NCBI GenBank assembly: GCA_964560765.1
Contig: CAZLMG010000014.1
Coordinates: 41,992 to 105,991 of the forward strand
Source of the DNA: CAZLMG01 sp964560765
GTDB taxonomy: Bacteria; Bdellovibrionota_B; Oligoflexia; Oligoflexales; CAZLMG01
DNA: 64,000 nucleotides
Direction of reading: 5' to 3'
The position numbers and the translations under genes were made by a program. Below are positions 26,268 through 34,372 of this stretch, one piece after another. The notes under the pieces were generated by a model. The model worked only from the letters and a program-made list of their open reading frames with translations, was not told where the DNA came from and ran no database searches. The number at the start of each line of letters is the position of its first letter. The stretch's first letter is position 1.

Positions 26268-26607
26268 CAGGACGAGGGCCACTGGTTACTGATCCTCAGC
26301 CGTTCCGGGAAAATTTGGCTAGCCCTGCATGTTGCCGGCCGCTTACTTGCAAACCCTATTCATGCAACCTGGTCTAGGACCCTCGCTGAGTGAATGAAAA
26401 TCTCCTAAATTCAGTTTGTTACGACTGATGAGGGGAGATGATGGAGGGGTGGCGGTGATGCATGAGGTTTTGCCTTATCAGACCGGCTGCACCTATAACC
26501 AGCGAGCGCACAAGACAATTATTTGGTTTGATGGTGGGAGGTGTGCAAGTGATTCAACACGCACCGCTAGGGTTGCCATGCAAGCAACCATAACTACTGG
26601 AGAAGAT
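26268..26607. other. Intergenic region, no feature seen
   Basis: About 340 bases between the minor-pilin operon and the next exported protein. The downstream frame is open from 26416, but that part lacks a ribosome site and a signal peptide, so I treat it as leader. No clear terminator is visible. Confidence 0.35.
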
Positions 26608-27939
26608 ATGGGGTCTTACGTGCCAACTCGTGGACAATCCGGGAACATTCTGACGCTCTCCATAGTCCTCGCGATTGGAAATTCTCCTTCGGTGGCTTTT
26701 GGTAACCAGTGCAACGACGAAGTCGAGCTGGCAGAGCGGCAAGGGGTTTTGCGGCTTACCGATACGGCTGAGGGTGACCTTGCAGAGCTGGGGGGACAAG
26801 CCAAAGGCGAGGCAGAATTCGCATCTGTCTATTTTCATCAAGATGCGTTGCTGAAGAGTCTGAGCATGGTGCACCTAACTGGCAAGGGGATGAATCATCG
26901 TAGCGCTCGTAACCTTCGGGCCGGAATCGTGAAGTCAGACTTTGGAAAGCTAGGAGCTTACAAGAGTTGGTGGGTTAGTAAGGAGGGTGATGGTCGAGCG
27001 ATGATTGAAGCGCTACAGCTCAAGGGCGCCTCTCCACTTAGCAGCCTCTTGCGAGAGTTAAACAACGGAAAGCCATTCATCAATCCCAGTCTTTCGCTTG
27101 AGACCGTGAACGAGGTCTTTAAGGTAGCATTCTTTGCTGTCGGATACTTTCATGAGTTTCCCGGCATGCGCGTCGTTGAAAAGGAGTTTCAAGCACAACA
27201 GATATCGAAAGCTGATTTTCGTGAGCAGATTGAGGCCATCTATGCGCATAACGGACCGGGCGATCCAGCCTTCAACCATGAAGGCGCACAGCCATTTTGG
27301 GCGGGGGTGCCGGCTGGCATTCGCAACCAAATTGAAGCGGCGATCAAGGTTGGAAAGCTTCCGCCTGAGGCCGCCGAATTTTTCACAGGTACGATTTTCG
27401 AGCAGGCAGATGGGTCGCTACGATACCCAGACCCCGTGAGTGGGCCCGCAGCGCGCCACATGATCGAAGACCGATTTGATGGTTATCGAGACAGCCGCAA
27501 GATTCGCAATGAAGTTTTTTTCATGCCTCCGATTCAGGCCGAGATCGACATGATGTTTGGCACCAACTATCGCGGCACCCGCGCCGCCTTAGTCTACGAC
27601 CGTGATGTGTTGCTGCCTCGACTCCATCAGCAGGGAAAGATCAGCGCCGCAGAGCGCTCGGACCTGCAGTCAATGGCCAGTCAGCGCCTGCAGCGCCTAG
27701 AGGCCATCCAACAGAACTACGCGCGTTTGGTAGAAAATGGTACAAGTCTGGCCGGTACAAACCCTGAGTCTATTACATTCATCGTACAGCGCAATCCTGG
27801 AGGTGCTCCTGAGCGCGTCACATTCACAGCCAATGAAATTGGGGCCGGCAATTCCGAAGCGGCGGTGCGCTTTCGGCAATTCGTCGATGAGTATGTGCGC
27901 CGGCCCATCATGGAACTGGACAGCAGCATGAGCATCTAA
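26608..27939 (+). CDS. Exported protein of unknown function
   Basis: A 443-residue protein. The chosen ATG follows GGAGAAGAT and opens a signal peptide-like start (MGSYVPTRGQSGNILTLSIV, then LAIGNSPSVAFGN). The mature protein is mainly helical and charged; a stretch with FHQDALLKSLSMVHLTGKG and a later run of helices (residues 330-400) are visible, but no catalytic motif that I recognise. A frame open for a further 64 codons upstream is considered non-coding. It is convergent with a lipoprotein gene 11 bases away. Function unknown. Confidence 0.65.
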   Translation: MGSYVPTRGQSGNILTLSIVLAIGNSPSVAFGNQCNDEVELAERQGVLRLTDTAEGDLAELGGQAKGEAEFASVYFHQDALLKSLSMVHLTGKGMNHRSARNLRAGIVKSDFGKLGAYKSWWVSKEGDGRAMIEALQLKGASPLSSLLRELNNGKPFINPSLSLETVNEVFKVAFFAVGYFHEFPGMRVVEKEFQAQQISKADFREQIEAIYAHNGPGDPAFNHEGAQPFWAGVPAGIRNQIEAAIKVGKLPPEAAEFFTGTIFEQADGSLRYPDPVSGPAARHMIEDRFDGYRDSRKIRNEVFFMPPIQAEIDMMFGTNYRGTRAALVYDRDVLLPRLHQQGKISAAERSDLQSMASQRLQRLEAIQQNYARLVENGTSLAGTNPESITFIVQRNPGGAPERVTFTANEIGAGNSEAAVRFRQFVDEYVRRPIMELDSSMSI

Positions 27940-27950
27940 GACTGAGAGCG

Positions 27951-28952
27951 TTAATTTGTAACCCAGCGACCATCGCGGAAGACCATGGTCTTACCTGAAT
28001 ATTCGACATAAGGAGCGCTTTTGACGTCATGTGGAATCACGCCGCATCGGCAGCTACGATACTTCGGCGCGCCTAGCAGGGCCCGAACACCATCGCTTGC
28101 TGGTCGGAAATTCCTCACCCATTCAGCGCAAGCCTCTAGCGCTCTCTCTGCAGCTGCCCCTGTCTCTGGACAGATATCTTGCGCCGCAATTTCTCTAGCC
28201 GCCTCGGGAATGATCGCGCCTTCGACATACTTGGTACTGGACCATGCACCGCATCGACGATCCACTTTTTCATAGATATACGACCCCAGCCAACTCTCGC
28301 TTGTCTTTGCTTCAACAAGAATCGTGGCGTCAACTCGGCAAGAGACCTCTAGTGTTGATCCGGCTACTTGCGGGCTTGGCAGGGGGGCTGCTTCCGCGCC
28401 CTTCGTCACCACGGTGGCGGTTTTGGTACGGAAATTTCTCTGGCAGAACGCAACGCCGGTATTAGCAGATGCTGCCTGAGGATCGATCACTCCGTCGGAT
28501 AGTGGATCAACCACACCGTCATCTGGGGAGGGTGTTCCATTTGTGGTGGTGCGAAAGAGTTCATCTAACTGTGTTTCAAGATCGCTTGTCGCTGGCTTGA
28601 CCAAGACTCGATTCGGCATACTCATTCCGGAGTTCTGGAGAAAGGCCAACGCCTGAGTCGTCGGCGGCTTCGGTGCGGCCTCGATTCTATCAGGTTGATA
28701 GCACTGTTCTATGATGCTTGCCTCCCAGTTCGCCGCATTTTCTGTCACCTTTCCAGAAGTATTGGCAGGACAAGGGGATCGACATATCCAGTCCTTCTCA
28801 TCGTTACCCTTGGCATTCCAATACAAATGCAGCGCAACGCTGCCTTCCGCTACCGTCACGATACCGGCCGCAGTGCTTTCTGTGTTTTTCGATTTGCACG
28901 CATAAAGATTATGTATCCCTAACAACATCAGAATCGCGAGACGATGCCTCAT
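27951..28952 (-). CDS. Cys-containing lipoprotein, unknown
   Basis: A 333-residue lipoprotein: MRHRLAILMLLGIHNLYAC gives a lipobox with Cys19. The protein contains about ten further cysteines in pairs (WICRSPC, FCQRN, SCRVD, RCGAW, ICPE, ACAEW, SCRCG), so it is probably disulfide-bonded. Acidic DDGVVDPLSDGVIDPQ-like repeats occur in the middle. The start at 28952 has GGGAGCG upstream; the frame opens 29 codons earlier without support. No family recognised. Confidence 0.7.
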   Translation of the reverse strand: MRHRLAILMLLGIHNLYACKSKNTESTAAGIVTVAEGSVALHLYWNAKGNDEKDWICRSPCPANTSGKVTENAANWEASIIEQCYQPDRIEAAPKPPTTQALAFLQNSGMSMPNRVLVKPATSDLETQLDELFRTTTNGTPSPDDGVVDPLSDGVIDPQAASANTGVAFCQRNFRTKTATVVTKGAEAAPLPSPQVAGSTLEVSCRVDATILVEAKTSESWLGSYIYEKVDRRCGAWSSTKYVEGAIIPEAAREIAAQDICPETGAAAERALEACAEWVRNFRPASDGVRALLGAPKYRSCRCGVIPHDVKSAPYVEYSGKTMVFRDGRWVTN

Positions 28953-29326
28953 GGTTCGCTCCCTTCGAGAGGAATCGAGGCCATTGGCCTTGTTTACCTC
29001 TCCGCAATTGTTCAATTTACCCTGCGAGTAAGGTTGCAAAAAATAAGCCGCTGCTGCCGCAATACGTCACGGCGAAAAACAGAGTAAGTTCATGGAGCAT
29101 GGCCGCAAAACTGCGTCTGCGGCGCCGCACAAGTCGTAGGCATGCCTGAAAGAGATCAAGGATACAGCGTGGATATTACATAGGATTATACCGAGTCGAG
29201 CCGCTCGCGGCACCGAGTATCGGCTCCGGGGCGAAAGTACTAAATGCAAAGTTCTTTCTGGCTCCCGATTATGCAGCGGCCCTGGATCCGACGCGCCGAT
29301 AAGCCATCGGCTACTTAGACTTTAAC
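28953..29326. other. Intergenic region, no feature seen
   Basis: About 370 bases between the lipoprotein promoter and a small open frame. No RNA gene, repeat or terminator stands out. Confidence 0.35.
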
Positions 29327-29536
29327 TTGGCTCTCATGCGTGAAATCGCAGCGAGTGGCGAGAATTCGAAAGACTCGAAAATGTATCTTTGGCGAGCTCT
29401 AAAGAAGCTACACTTGGTGCCCCCAGCTGATGTGTTGAACTACGTAACCGAGGAGGATATCGTTGAAATTTACTTTTTGGACGAGATTCAGGCGTTCCGC
29501 AATTTCAAGTTTATGGAGTTAACGTCATATTTTTAA
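29327..29536 (+). CDS. Small protein, possibly a truncated or frameshifted gene
   Basis: A 69-codon frame with a charged, ordinary-looking composition: WRALKKLHLVPPADVLNYV then EEDIVEIYFLDEIQAFRNF. It has no signal peptide and no clear Shine-Dalgarno. At its end, TCATATTTTTAAATG, one extra T would carry the frame on as LNAAEALHSFTV before a stop. This suggests that the present stop may be a recent frameshift in a longer ancestral protein, or simply chance. Treat as tentative. Confidence 0.35.
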   Translation: MALMREIAASGENSKDSKMYLWRALKKLHLVPPADVLNYVTEEDIVEIYFLDEIQAFRNFKFMELTSYF

Positions 29537-29594
29537 ATGCAGCTGAAGCACTTCATTCCTTTACGGTCTGATGGTAAGGTCAGTGCGTTTGTTT

Positions 29595-29610
29595 CGACAA
29601 ATTATTGTCG
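29595..29610. promoter_or_regulatory. Candidate operator of the XRE regulator
   Basis: CGACAA-ATTA-TTGTCG is a perfect 6+4+6 inverted repeat about 30 bases upstream of the regulator's ATG, where autorepressors of the XRE family usually bind. Confidence 0.45.
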
Positions 29611-29640
29611 GAAGTTGCTCTGACCATCGATTGAGTGTGT

Positions 29641-29979
29641 ATGCCTCCAAGAACGCCAAAGTCGCATCGGAAAAGCTCAAGCCAAAAGCCTGATCAGTCC
29701 ATTGGTTTGGTTTTGAAAGCAGCGCGACTAGAAAAAGGTCTTTCCCAAATCGACCTTGCGAATCTGCTGGGCTACGACAGTGGCCAGTTTATTTCCGATT
29801 GGGAGCGAGGTCATTCTGCAATCCCCATGAAGCGACTTGCGGAACTTGCCTTACTCCTGGATCTTGATCGAGACCACCTGTTTGATCTCTTGCTCGAATT
29901 CTCCATTGAGCGACTCGCCGACAGTCTGCGGCAGGAGTACCGGAAGTCTAGAGGCGCAGGATCCCGCGCCAAATCTTAG
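29641..29979 (+). CDS. XRE-family transcriptional regulator
   Basis: A 112-residue cytoplasmic DNA-binding protein. A basic N-terminal tail (residues 1-22) precedes a Cro/C1-type helix-turn-helix: IGLVLKAARLEKGLSQIDLA, NLLGYDSGQFISDWERGHSA and IPMKRLAELALLLDLDRDHL. The recognition helix lies around YDSGQFISDWE. A short helical tail (EFSIERLADSLRQEYRK) may be for dimerisation. An ATG at 29641 or a GTG two codons earlier could be the start; neither has a strong ribosome site. A palindrome upstream suggests autoregulation, and a strong hairpin follows the gene. Its target genes are unknown. Confidence 0.85.
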   Translation: MPPRTPKSHRKSSSQKPDQSIGLVLKAARLEKGLSQIDLANLLGYDSGQFISDWERGHSAIPMKRLAELALLLDLDRDHLFDLLLEFSIERLADSLRQEYRKSRGAGSRAKS

Positions 29980-29984
29980 GTTCT

Positions 29985-30023
29985 AGGGCCTGTCCCTCTT
30001 TTGGCTAATCAGGGACAGGCCTT
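29985..30023. terminator. Strong hairpin between convergent genes
   Basis: GGCCTGTCCCT pairs perfectly with AGGGACAGGCC (11 bp) around a 13-base loop, between the stops of the XRE gene (+) and the globin gene (-). No long T run follows on either side, so it may be a bidirectional, partly factor-dependent terminator or an mRNA-stabilising hairpin. Confidence 0.6.
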
Positions 30024-30048
30024 AGCTCATGAGTCTCCGGCCACGTCC

Positions 30049-30564
30049 TTACGATGCCTTGCGCAGCTGGCTGTTTGGATCAGAAAAATCAAGTATGGTG
30101 TCGGTTGCAAATCGGCCTTTGCATTCGTCGATCGATTTTTTGACAATGACCTTCCGAAATGCACCATCAATTTTTAGCCACTCGTCAGCCTCAGCTTGCG
30201 CCACTCCGGCTTCAGATAGAGCCTGTTTCAAGAGTTCGTGCCGCTGGTCGAAGAGTTCGTCAGTGATCATCATGTGACTATGTGCGTAGATGGGCATGCG
30301 GCCGGAATAGCTCTTGGGGCCGCCAAAGAGTGAGCTCATGAAATCCGATTGCTGAGTCTCAATCAAAGCTTGTGGAACCCCATCGAAGTACTGCTTCAGC
30401 CATGGATGAGCAAAGATCTTGTCATAGAATAACTTGTGTACACGATCTAGGGTTGGGCGTCCGTCGAGGCGGTCGAAGAGTGGACGACGAGCAGAGCCGT
30501 CGTTTTCGCGCTCGATGTCACGGGAAATAATCGCGTCGGTTATGTATGATCCAAAGTTCGACAT
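30049..30564 (-). CDS. Truncated haemoglobin-like (2/2 globin) protein
   Basis: A 171-residue cytoplasmic globin. The core RPLFDRLDGRPTLDRVHKLF leads to the B9-B10 pair FY (Phe46-Tyr47), then KIFAHPWLKQYFDG, a QQSDFMSSLFGGPKSY stretch, and the proximal histidine region PIYAHSHMMITDELFDQR (His95 the likely haem ligand). Such proteins bind O2 or NO and protect against nitrosative or oxidative stress. It is longer than minimal truncated globins by short N- and C-terminal tails. GGGGGG precedes the ATG. It diverges from a CDGSH iron-sulfur gene over 96 bases that contain a palindrome, so the two are probably co-controlled. Confidence 0.85.
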   Translation of the reverse strand: MSNFGSYITDAIISRDIERENDGSARRPLFDRLDGRPTLDRVHKLFYDKIFAHPWLKQYFDGVPQALIETQQSDFMSSLFGGPKSYSGRMPIYAHSHMMITDELFDQRHELLKQALSEAGVAQAEADEWLKIDGAFRKVIVKKSIDECKGRFATDTILDFSDPNSQLRKAS

Positions 30565-30622
30565 GGTTACCCCCCCTTAACTCTTGAGTGGATCGGGCCG
30601 GGCGGGGCAAAAGTTGAGAATT

Positions 30623-30635
30623 ATGATAGTATCAT
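30623..30635. promoter_or_regulatory. Palindrome between globin and CDGSH genes
   Basis: ATGATA-G-TATCAT is a perfect 6+1+6 dyad in the 96-base divergent region; TTGAGA and TCTCAA flank it asymmetrically. It sits about 25 bases upstream of the CDGSH ATG and is a likely operator for a redox- or NO-responsive regulator. Which regulator is unknown. Confidence 0.45.
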
Positions 30636-30660
30636 CTCAATATTTAAGGAGATTCACGTT

Positions 30661-30897
30661 ATGAGTCAGCCGCATGTGGCACAAAAGGGCCCGTATATCG
30701 TACACGAGGAGGCCGGCAAGAAAATGTGGTGCGCTTGTGGACTCTCGAAGTCGCAACCTTACTGCGATGGCAGCCATTCAGGAGGCGAATTTATGCCCGA
30801 ATTCGTCCGTCTCGACGAACCGAAAAAAGTTGTCTGGTGCGGCTGTAAGCAGAGTAAAAACAAGCCTTACTGCGATGGAACCCACAACAACCTTTAG
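30661..30897 (+). CDS. Tandem CDGSH iron-sulfur protein
   Basis: A 78-residue soluble protein made of two mitoNEET-type CDGSH modules. The first has Cys24, Cys26, Cys35 and His39 (CACGLSKSQPYCDGSH); the second has Cys60, Cys62, Cys71 and His75 (CGCKQSKNKPYCDGTH). Each would hold a [2Fe-2S] cluster with three Cys and one His. Prokaryotic tandem CDGSH proteins act in iron or redox homeostasis, but exact roles are unclear. AAGGAG lies eight bases before the ATG. Divergent transcription from the globin gene suggests joint regulation under redox or NO stress. Confidence 0.92.
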   Translation: MSQPHVAQKGPYIVHEEAGKKMWCACGLSKSQPYCDGSHSGGEFMPEFVRLDEPKKVVWCGCKQSKNKPYCDGTHNNL

Positions 30898-30975
30898 GGG
30901 ATATGGTCTGGACTTGTCTTGACCAGTAGGGACCCACCTGTTACTTGTGCCGGCTCACGATTGGGAGGCGGAAAA

Positions 30976-32028
30976 ATGGCTCATGTTACATTCTCCATAG
31001 CGCTTGGCTTGGTGCTTTCAGCGGCGTCGGCAACGGCGAGTGACACGACATACTCGAAGGTCCAGGAGATCGATCTCAAGGGGGGGCAGGTTTACACTGT
31101 CTCCTTAAACCCGCAGGGCGAGTGCCTAGCCGCCGCCATCACGCAAAATGGAAGTTTGACAGTGCTGGATATCTGTCGCACTCGCATCCTTTGGGCGAAG
31201 ACGCTGGCGGATGTCCTACTGCAAACACAGACGATGGCTTGGAGCAGCGATGGGCGACTGTTGGCAGTATCGACCAAGGGCAAGATGACGGTGTTCGACT
31301 CGATCTCGAGCGAAGTAACAAAAGAGTTGGTGGGGCATGCGGACTCAGTTTTTGTTTCCTCGGCCTTTTCGTCGGATGCAAAGCTTTTGGCGGTTAAGGA
31401 TTTCAAGCACGATGAGGTCGCGGTCTTTGATACGGCCAGCGGCAGTGTCGTTCAGGCCATTCCTACTCCTGGTAACCTTGTCCACATCGCGATTCGAACC
31501 ACGCCGGACGATAAATTGGCTTTTTCGCCGAATGACGAGCTGGTTTTTGTTTCGGGTGTACGGACATTGCGCGGTTTCCGCGTCAGCGACGGCGAAAAGG
31601 TTCGAGAATTTACGCCGGATGCTGACATGTTTTCCGTTTCCTTTTCCCTTGATGGTCGGTTTGCCGCTTACGCTTCCGCCAAGCCGGATGTTGAAGGCGA
31701 TGCAAAGGTCGTCAATCTTGAGTCCATGAAAGAGGTTTTGTCGTTTGATGGCTTGGGTAACGTCTATGGTGGGGCCCTTCGTTTTTCGCAAAATAACGAA
31801 CAGTTGTTTTGGATGAGTATGAAGGGTCCTATGCAAATTTGGGATTTGCAGGAACGCCATGTAGTTCTAAAAACCGACAATCCCGAGTTTACCGACCCAT
31901 TTGGCACGCTGATGATGATCAATTCAAAGATGGTTCTGCGCTTTACCTTTGATATGGCTCCCAGCCATGACTTTTTCATTACGGCACATCCGGGGTCATC
32001 TAAGCTAGAGGTTTGGAAGCTCCCGTAA
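30976..32028 (+). CDS. Exported WD40/YVTN-like beta-propeller protein
   Basis: A 350-residue periplasmic protein. A signal peptide (MAHVTFSIALGLVLSAASATA) is followed by repeated blade motifs of the type S.D..LLA......(V/I).D, for example WSSDGRLLAVSTKGKMTVFD, FSSDAKLLAVKDFKHDEVAVFD, FSPNDELVFVSG and FSLDGRFAAYASA. This predicts a six- or seven-bladed propeller used as a binding platform. A start at 30976 is supported by GGAGGCGG; the frame opens 19 codons earlier. The gene for an exported RelE-fold protein begins 26 bases downstream and is probably cotranscribed, so the propeller may bind or hold that protein. Confidence 0.8.
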   Translation: MAHVTFSIALGLVLSAASATASDTTYSKVQEIDLKGGQVYTVSLNPQGECLAAAITQNGSLTVLDICRTRILWAKTLADVLLQTQTMAWSSDGRLLAVSTKGKMTVFDSISSEVTKELVGHADSVFVSSAFSSDAKLLAVKDFKHDEVAVFDTASGSVVQAIPTPGNLVHIAIRTTPDDKLAFSPNDELVFVSGVRTLRGFRVSDGEKVREFTPDADMFSVSFSLDGRFAAYASAKPDVEGDAKVVNLESMKEVLSFDGLGNVYGGALRFSQNNEQLFWMSMKGPMQIWDLQERHVVLKTDNPEFTDPFGTLMMINSKMVLRFTFDMAPSHDFFITAHPGSSKLEVWKLP

Positions 32029-32054
32029 AAAGAGTTTTGAAAGCGAGCCTGCCC

Positions 32055-32744
32055 ATGAAATTGAGTGCCCATTTGTGTAACTTCCGATCAGCTGGCCAAG
32101 GCAGGCTTGCGGCTTCGGCCCTGCTCATTTTTTTGCTGGCGTTTTCTGAGTTAGCGCTTGCTGCATCCCGCCAACAAAAGCGTGGAATGGCTCAGTGCAA
32201 TGAGTTAGCACTGAGCGCCAGTGAGCCGCTGACCAGCATCCAGTTGGAGAATCAATTTGGCCGCAACTTGCGGGCCAGTATCCCGCGCTACGACGTGCGC
32301 ATAGCTTTTGAAAATTGGCTGCAAGTGGCACGACGTGACGGCGTCCAAGTAGCGGATGACGTCGGAACGATCCCGTTGACGGGTGAGTTCGTCATATCCT
32401 TCGAGCGATTTGGGCAGACGCTGACAATCAAGGGAGTTGGCCCCGGTGCGGATGCAGCCAGTTCGGTCGCGAAGACCAAGATCGCGCATGCAATCCGAGA
32501 CAAAGATTTGAATGCCTTACCGGTTCAAGTGCGGGAAGCTTTCGCCCAGTGGCAGTCAGATGTGGCCAACCTCGGTTTGTTTGAAGTTAGGCGTGGCATG
32601 GGCGGCAGTTATCACGATGAAGGATTATCAGGGCAGCGGGAAGGGCAGCGTTCCGTCCGTCTCAATCGCCAGTGGCGCGTCATTTACGTCGAAACGGGCG
32701 TTGATTCCATTCAGGTACTAGAGATCATGCCGCATACTTACTGA
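32055..32744 (+). CDS. Exported protein with C-terminal RelE/ParE-fold toxin-like domain
   Basis: A 229-residue protein with a long signal peptide (hydrophobic SALLIFLLAFSELALAA, residues about 21-37). Residues 38-150 are unrecognised. Residues about 152-229 read like RelE/HigB/ParE toxins: LPVQVREAFAQW and a helix, then LFEVRRG, LSGQREGQRSVRLNRQWR and VIYVE, ending VLEIMPHTY. The RS(V/I)RLN..(W/Y)R..Y core and terminal H-x-Y match that fold, whose members cut mRNA on the ribosome or poison gyrase. There is no antitoxin gene beside it and the protein is exported, so it is either a toxin sent out or a re-used fold. It follows the propeller gene by 26 bases. The fold call rests on motif reading alone. 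Confidence 0.6.
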   Translation: MKLSAHLCNFRSAGQGRLAASALLIFLLAFSELALAASRQQKRGMAQCNELALSASEPLTSIQLENQFGRNLRASIPRYDVRIAFENWLQVARRDGVQVADDVGTIPLTGEFVISFERFGQTLTIKGVGPGADAASSVAKTKIAHAIRDKDLNALPVQVREAFAQWQSDVANLGLFEVRRGMGGSYHDEGLSGQREGQRSVRLNRQWRVIYVETGVDSIQVLEIMPHTY

Positions 32745-32819
32745 GGCCCCCTGATCTTCCGTCACGTCCCGAACCAGAGAGGCTCTCTCTCCTCACGGCC
32801 ATGCGCACTCGGCTGACTA

Positions 32820-32960
32820 AGTTCCAATTTATTAATTCAATTAATATCAATAAGTTATTAATAATGTAACGAAGTAACCTTATAGAGTAGTTGATATTAA
32901 TATTTGGTGATGTTAGATATCTGTCTCCGAATAATAGGCGTTCTAATTATTTAATTATCA
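32820..32960. promoter_or_regulatory. AT-rich island upstream of catalase-like gene
   Basis: A 140-base stretch strikingly richer in A/T than all surrounding DNA, with repeated TTAAT/ATTAA and TTATTAAT words (AATTTATTAATTCAATTAAT near 32826). It lies just before the catalase-like gene and probably contains its promoter. It could bind H-NS-like or other AT-binding proteins. Confidence 0.45.
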
Positions 32961-32972
32961 TGGGTTTTTATA

Positions 32973-33896
32973 ATGATTTTGACACATGTTTCCCTGTTAA
33001 CAGTCGCGGTCCTTGGTGCCGCGGAACTCGCCATGGCCGATGCTTATACGGGCAGTCGTTATACCGAAGTTTGGCGACAAGTGAAGTCGGACCCATACCA
33101 AGTGCTGCCACAGCAGACCGTTGACCTATCGAGTATGTACGGGTTCTTGGAAAGCAAGATCCGTGCGTCTGCCGAACGCACTCTTACGGATGGCAGCGAT
33201 CTACTTCCCCGGTTTCGCAAATTGGTGCATCCCAACGGAATTTGCCTGGCTGGAACCTGGAACATTACAGAAGATAGCGACTACACCGGCTACTTCAGCA
33301 AGGGGTCGAAGGGGCTGATCATCGCGCGCGCATCGAGTGCCATGAGCGAAACCAAGCGCGGCGAGTACCGGTCATTTGGCCTGGCCGGAAAGATCTTTCC
33401 AACAGCGGACGCTCAGCACCAAGAAAAGTTGAAAACGGCGAACTTTTTCACCGTAGATGACCTTGGTGGCACCCTCACGGACCGTTTCACCGATGCACCC
33501 CTACTCAACGAACCGAAGATGACTAAACGCGTTGGGCTGCTGGGCAGCTTCGCAACGCTGGCTGCGATCATCAAAGCGTTTCGCAGCGCTGACGGTAATC
33601 CCGGCTATCGCCCCTTGTATCCCATTTCGCAGCTTGGATTGAATGACCCGGAGCAGTCCGTAGAGCCCAAGTGGATGATGTTAAAAGCAGCATCCGGCCA
33701 GTCGATTGATCTTGCGGACTTCCGGCATGAACTGCGCGTTCGACACTATGGTGGACGTCTAGTGTTCAATATCTACGTTGCAGATGCAGGTCAGACCTCA
33801 TGGCAGAAAATCGGATACATAGCATTTACCGACGATGCTATTTCCGATAGCTGCGACCACCGCCTACACTTTGCGCACCCCCGGTTGCAGCAGTAA
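32973..33896 (+). CDS. Short exported catalase-superfamily-like protein
   Basis: A 307-residue protein with signal peptide (MILTHVSLLTVAVLGAAELA, then MA). The segment FRKLVHPNGICLAGTWNITE parallels the distal-histidine region of haem catalases (His86). YTGYFSKGSKGLIIARASSA, FGLAGKIFPTAD and TANFFTVDDL (Asn157) parallel the next catalase blocks, with the distal Asn. The usual C-terminal proximal tyrosine block R-x-x-x-Y is not evident, so haem ligation and activity are uncertain; some catalase-like proteins of this size act as peroxygenases or allene-oxide-synthase-like enzymes. No canonical ribosome site precedes the ATG. An AT-rich island lies upstream. Superfamily call is moderate. Confidence 0.6.
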   Translation: MILTHVSLLTVAVLGAAELAMADAYTGSRYTEVWRQVKSDPYQVLPQQTVDLSSMYGFLESKIRASAERTLTDGSDLLPRFRKLVHPNGICLAGTWNITEDSDYTGYFSKGSKGLIIARASSAMSETKRGEYRSFGLAGKIFPTADAQHQEKLKTANFFTVDDLGGTLTDRFTDAPLLNEPKMTKRVGLLGSFATLAAIIKAFRSADGNPGYRPLYPISQLGLNDPEQSVEPKWMMLKAASGQSIDLADFRHELRVRHYGGRLVFNIYVADAGQTSWQKIGYIAFTDDAISDSCDHRLHFAHPRLQQ

Positions 33897-33908
33897 ACGG
33901 GGCTGCGA

Positions 33909-34313
33909 TCACCATGGTCTTACACGCGTGAGCCTAGCGGCAACGAGAGTTGTCGCTCCGCTTAGTAGCGTGCCCCATATCAGATCAACCACGGTAACGA
34001 TCGTCGGCCAGTCACGAAACACCGCCTGGCTGGTCAAGTCAAATGTGGCATAGGTCACAAAACCGAAAAAGGCACCGCGTCCAAAGGCTGCTAGCGGCCG
34101 GAATGATTGAGCCGCCGGTGCAACAGCAAAAAACACCATGCCCGCAATGAAGATGATATAGAAGAAAGCCGCCGCGATCAGGTTTGCCGAAGGGGCTAAT
34201 AGATGATCGATATATGTGCGGTAAAATTTTGGCGAAATGACGCCAAGCCAAACAGCGTCAAATGCCAGAAACGTACATAGCGTCACCACAAATTGTCGGA
34301 TATGTTTCTTCAT
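33909..34313 (-). CDS. DUF2177 inner-membrane protein
   Basis: A 134-residue membrane protein with four hydrophobic segments, matching the DUF2177 family along its whole length: LAFDAVWLGVISPKFYR, then APSANLIAAAFFYIIFIAGM, GRGAFFGFVTYATFDLTS and the C-terminal WPTIVTVVDLIWGTLLSG. The function is unknown; family members occur widely in Proteobacteria. The ATG at 34313 has GGAG six bases upstream, and six further codons upstream are ignored. It converges on the catalase-like gene and diverges from the YheU-family gene across 59 bases. Confidence 0.9.
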   Translation of the reverse strand: MKKHIRQFVVTLCTFLAFDAVWLGVISPKFYRTYIDHLLAPSANLIAAAFFYIIFIAGMVFFAVAPAAQSFRPLAAFGRGAFFGFVTYATFDLTSQAVFRDWPTIVTVVDLIWGTLLSGATTLVAARLTRVRPW

Positions 34314-34372
34314 TGGAACTCCAAGGTTCATATTCAGTCAGGCAAAGAGTCGGTCAAAGGAGCAATGGTCCC

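Noticed and set aside
32780..32800. AGAGAGGCTCTCT inverted repeat after the RelE-fold gene
   Set aside because: The arms leave only a one-base loop and no T run follows, so it is not a credible terminator.
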